Positions 63,302 through 64,000 of a DNA stretch of 64,000 nucleotides are shown one piece after another. Location of the stretch: positions 15,981,894 through 16,045,893 of the forward strand of contig CM034240.1 in NCBI GenBank assembly GCA_019916065.1, read 5' to 3'. A program made the position numbers and the translations under genes. Under the pieces are notes generated by a model, which ran no database searches, was not told where the DNA came from, and was given only the letters and a program-made list of their open reading frames with translations. Position 1 is the first letter of the stretch. Each line of letters begins with the position of its first letter. The DNA comes from Vitellaria paradoxa. Its lineage: Eukaryota; Streptophyta; Magnoliopsida; Ericales; Sapotaceae.

Positions 63302-63441
63302 AGTTAGGCATATCCTTGGAGATATTATTCAACTCTTCTAGTTTTTGGTAAAGTTATAGCACTCAGAACCACAAAGCTAGCCCTAGTAGAACGACATGAT
63401 TCTAGATCCATTAGGTTGTGCCTGGAAAGATGTTAATATTG
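63302..63441 (+). repeat. right copy of the ~140-bp direct repeat
   Basis: Partner of 61321-61461, begins AGTTAGGCATATCCTTGGA. The distance between copies is 1.98 kb. Confidence 0.8.
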
Positions 63442-63449
63442 TAATTATT

Positions 63450-64000
63450 GTGCAGAATTCAGATCAAACCTAGCAACAATGGCAAATACATGTGAAGCAA
63501 AATTAAAAAATAAACACAAGATTTATGTGGTTCGGCAATTGCCTACATCCACGGGAATGTTATATATGGTTTTCTACTAGTAACCTCCAACAACGGAGTA
63601 AGATTACAAGAATGAAGAAAAAATCTTCAAGAATCCCTTATAGAAGTCATTCTCACCTTACTCTACAATTTAATTTTTTTTTTTCCCTAACAAACCCTAG
63701 AAAGCCCTAATCTTAAATCTATGGATATGTACAATGCATTCCGTTATATAGGAAACTAAAATCCAGTCTAAAACAGACTCTAAAAGAGCTCTAATTTGCA
63801 GCATTCCCTGGGATGAGATCCCAGCGAGCATATCCAATCCTTCCACACAGCCCCTGTTTTCCAAACAAGCTTCTCAACAGTACACAGTAAGCTTCCCAAC
63901 CAGATTCAAACTAGCCACATACCTTCCCTAGACTTTTTAGCGGCTTCCAACGAGCTACCCAGCAACCTTGCAACCTCTTCCAAAATACGCCTGCCATTTT
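63450..64000. mobile_element. LTR-like sequence, cut by the window edge
   Basis: Contains TTTATGTGGTTCGGCAATTG followed by CCTACATCCACGGG, a motif I associate with LTRs of many plant retrotransposons. Further on come AACCCTAGAAAGCCCTAATC and a GC-richer CAGCGAGC segment, similar in style to 53.2-54.0 kb. No internal domain is within the window; orientation is not fixed. Confidence 0.45.

Noticed and set aside
1..64000. CRISPR arrays, bacterial operons, rRNA genes
   Set aside because: Intron-exon structure and plant transposons identify nuclear plant DNA; the regular repeats seen are microsatellites or a diverged intra-element array without spacers.

Overview
The window is plant nuclear DNA, most likely from a eudicot and probably a woody one. 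Its genes are split into many exons by GT-AG introns, it is AT-rich, and its introns are full of plant-type mobile elements (Au SINE, RTE and L1 LINEs, copia LTRs, Tourist/hAT/Mutator-type MITEs). I cannot name the species from sequence alone.

Layout. 1-5.4 kb is gene-poor and packed with terminal-inverted-repeat elements and a probable solo LTR; a possible 5' leader exon of a leftward gene lies at 170-300. A plus-strand gene of unknown function follows (leader exon about 5410-5598, coding exons 9672-12431); its first intron holds a copia deletion derivative of about 1.4 kb. Converging on it, on the minus strand, is the nucleoporin gene NUP1/NUP136 (28228 down to 15211), for which nine exons can be traced. 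From 28.5 to 40.5 kb there is no host gene: AT-rich repeats, two clusters of GC-rich palindromes, an L1 fragment, and a decayed Mutator-like element with a full set of transposase domains followed by a plant mobile domain (PMD, MAIN/MAIL1-type) gene. From 40.6 to 59.2 kb and probably beyond the right edge lies a minus-strand gene for the plant prune/exopolyphosphatase-like protein; twelve exons were traced by splice sites, reading phase and protein similarity, and its 5' end was not found. Its introns contain MITEs, an RTE LINE broken by a foldback element and by a second insertion, and several local duplications. The last 3 kb hold a second RTE LINE flanked by ~140-bp direct repeats and an LTR-like sequence.

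Functionally the two recognised host genes are unrelated housekeeping-type genes: nuclear-pore basket transport/mRNA export (NUP1) and a DHH-superfamily phosphoesterase relative. Both exon chains need single-base corrections to read through (one in NUP1, two in the prune-like gene). This points to base-level assembly errors, or less likely to decay, and anyone translating these loci should know it.

All identifications rest on reading the translated sequence and on remembered family features; no database search was run.
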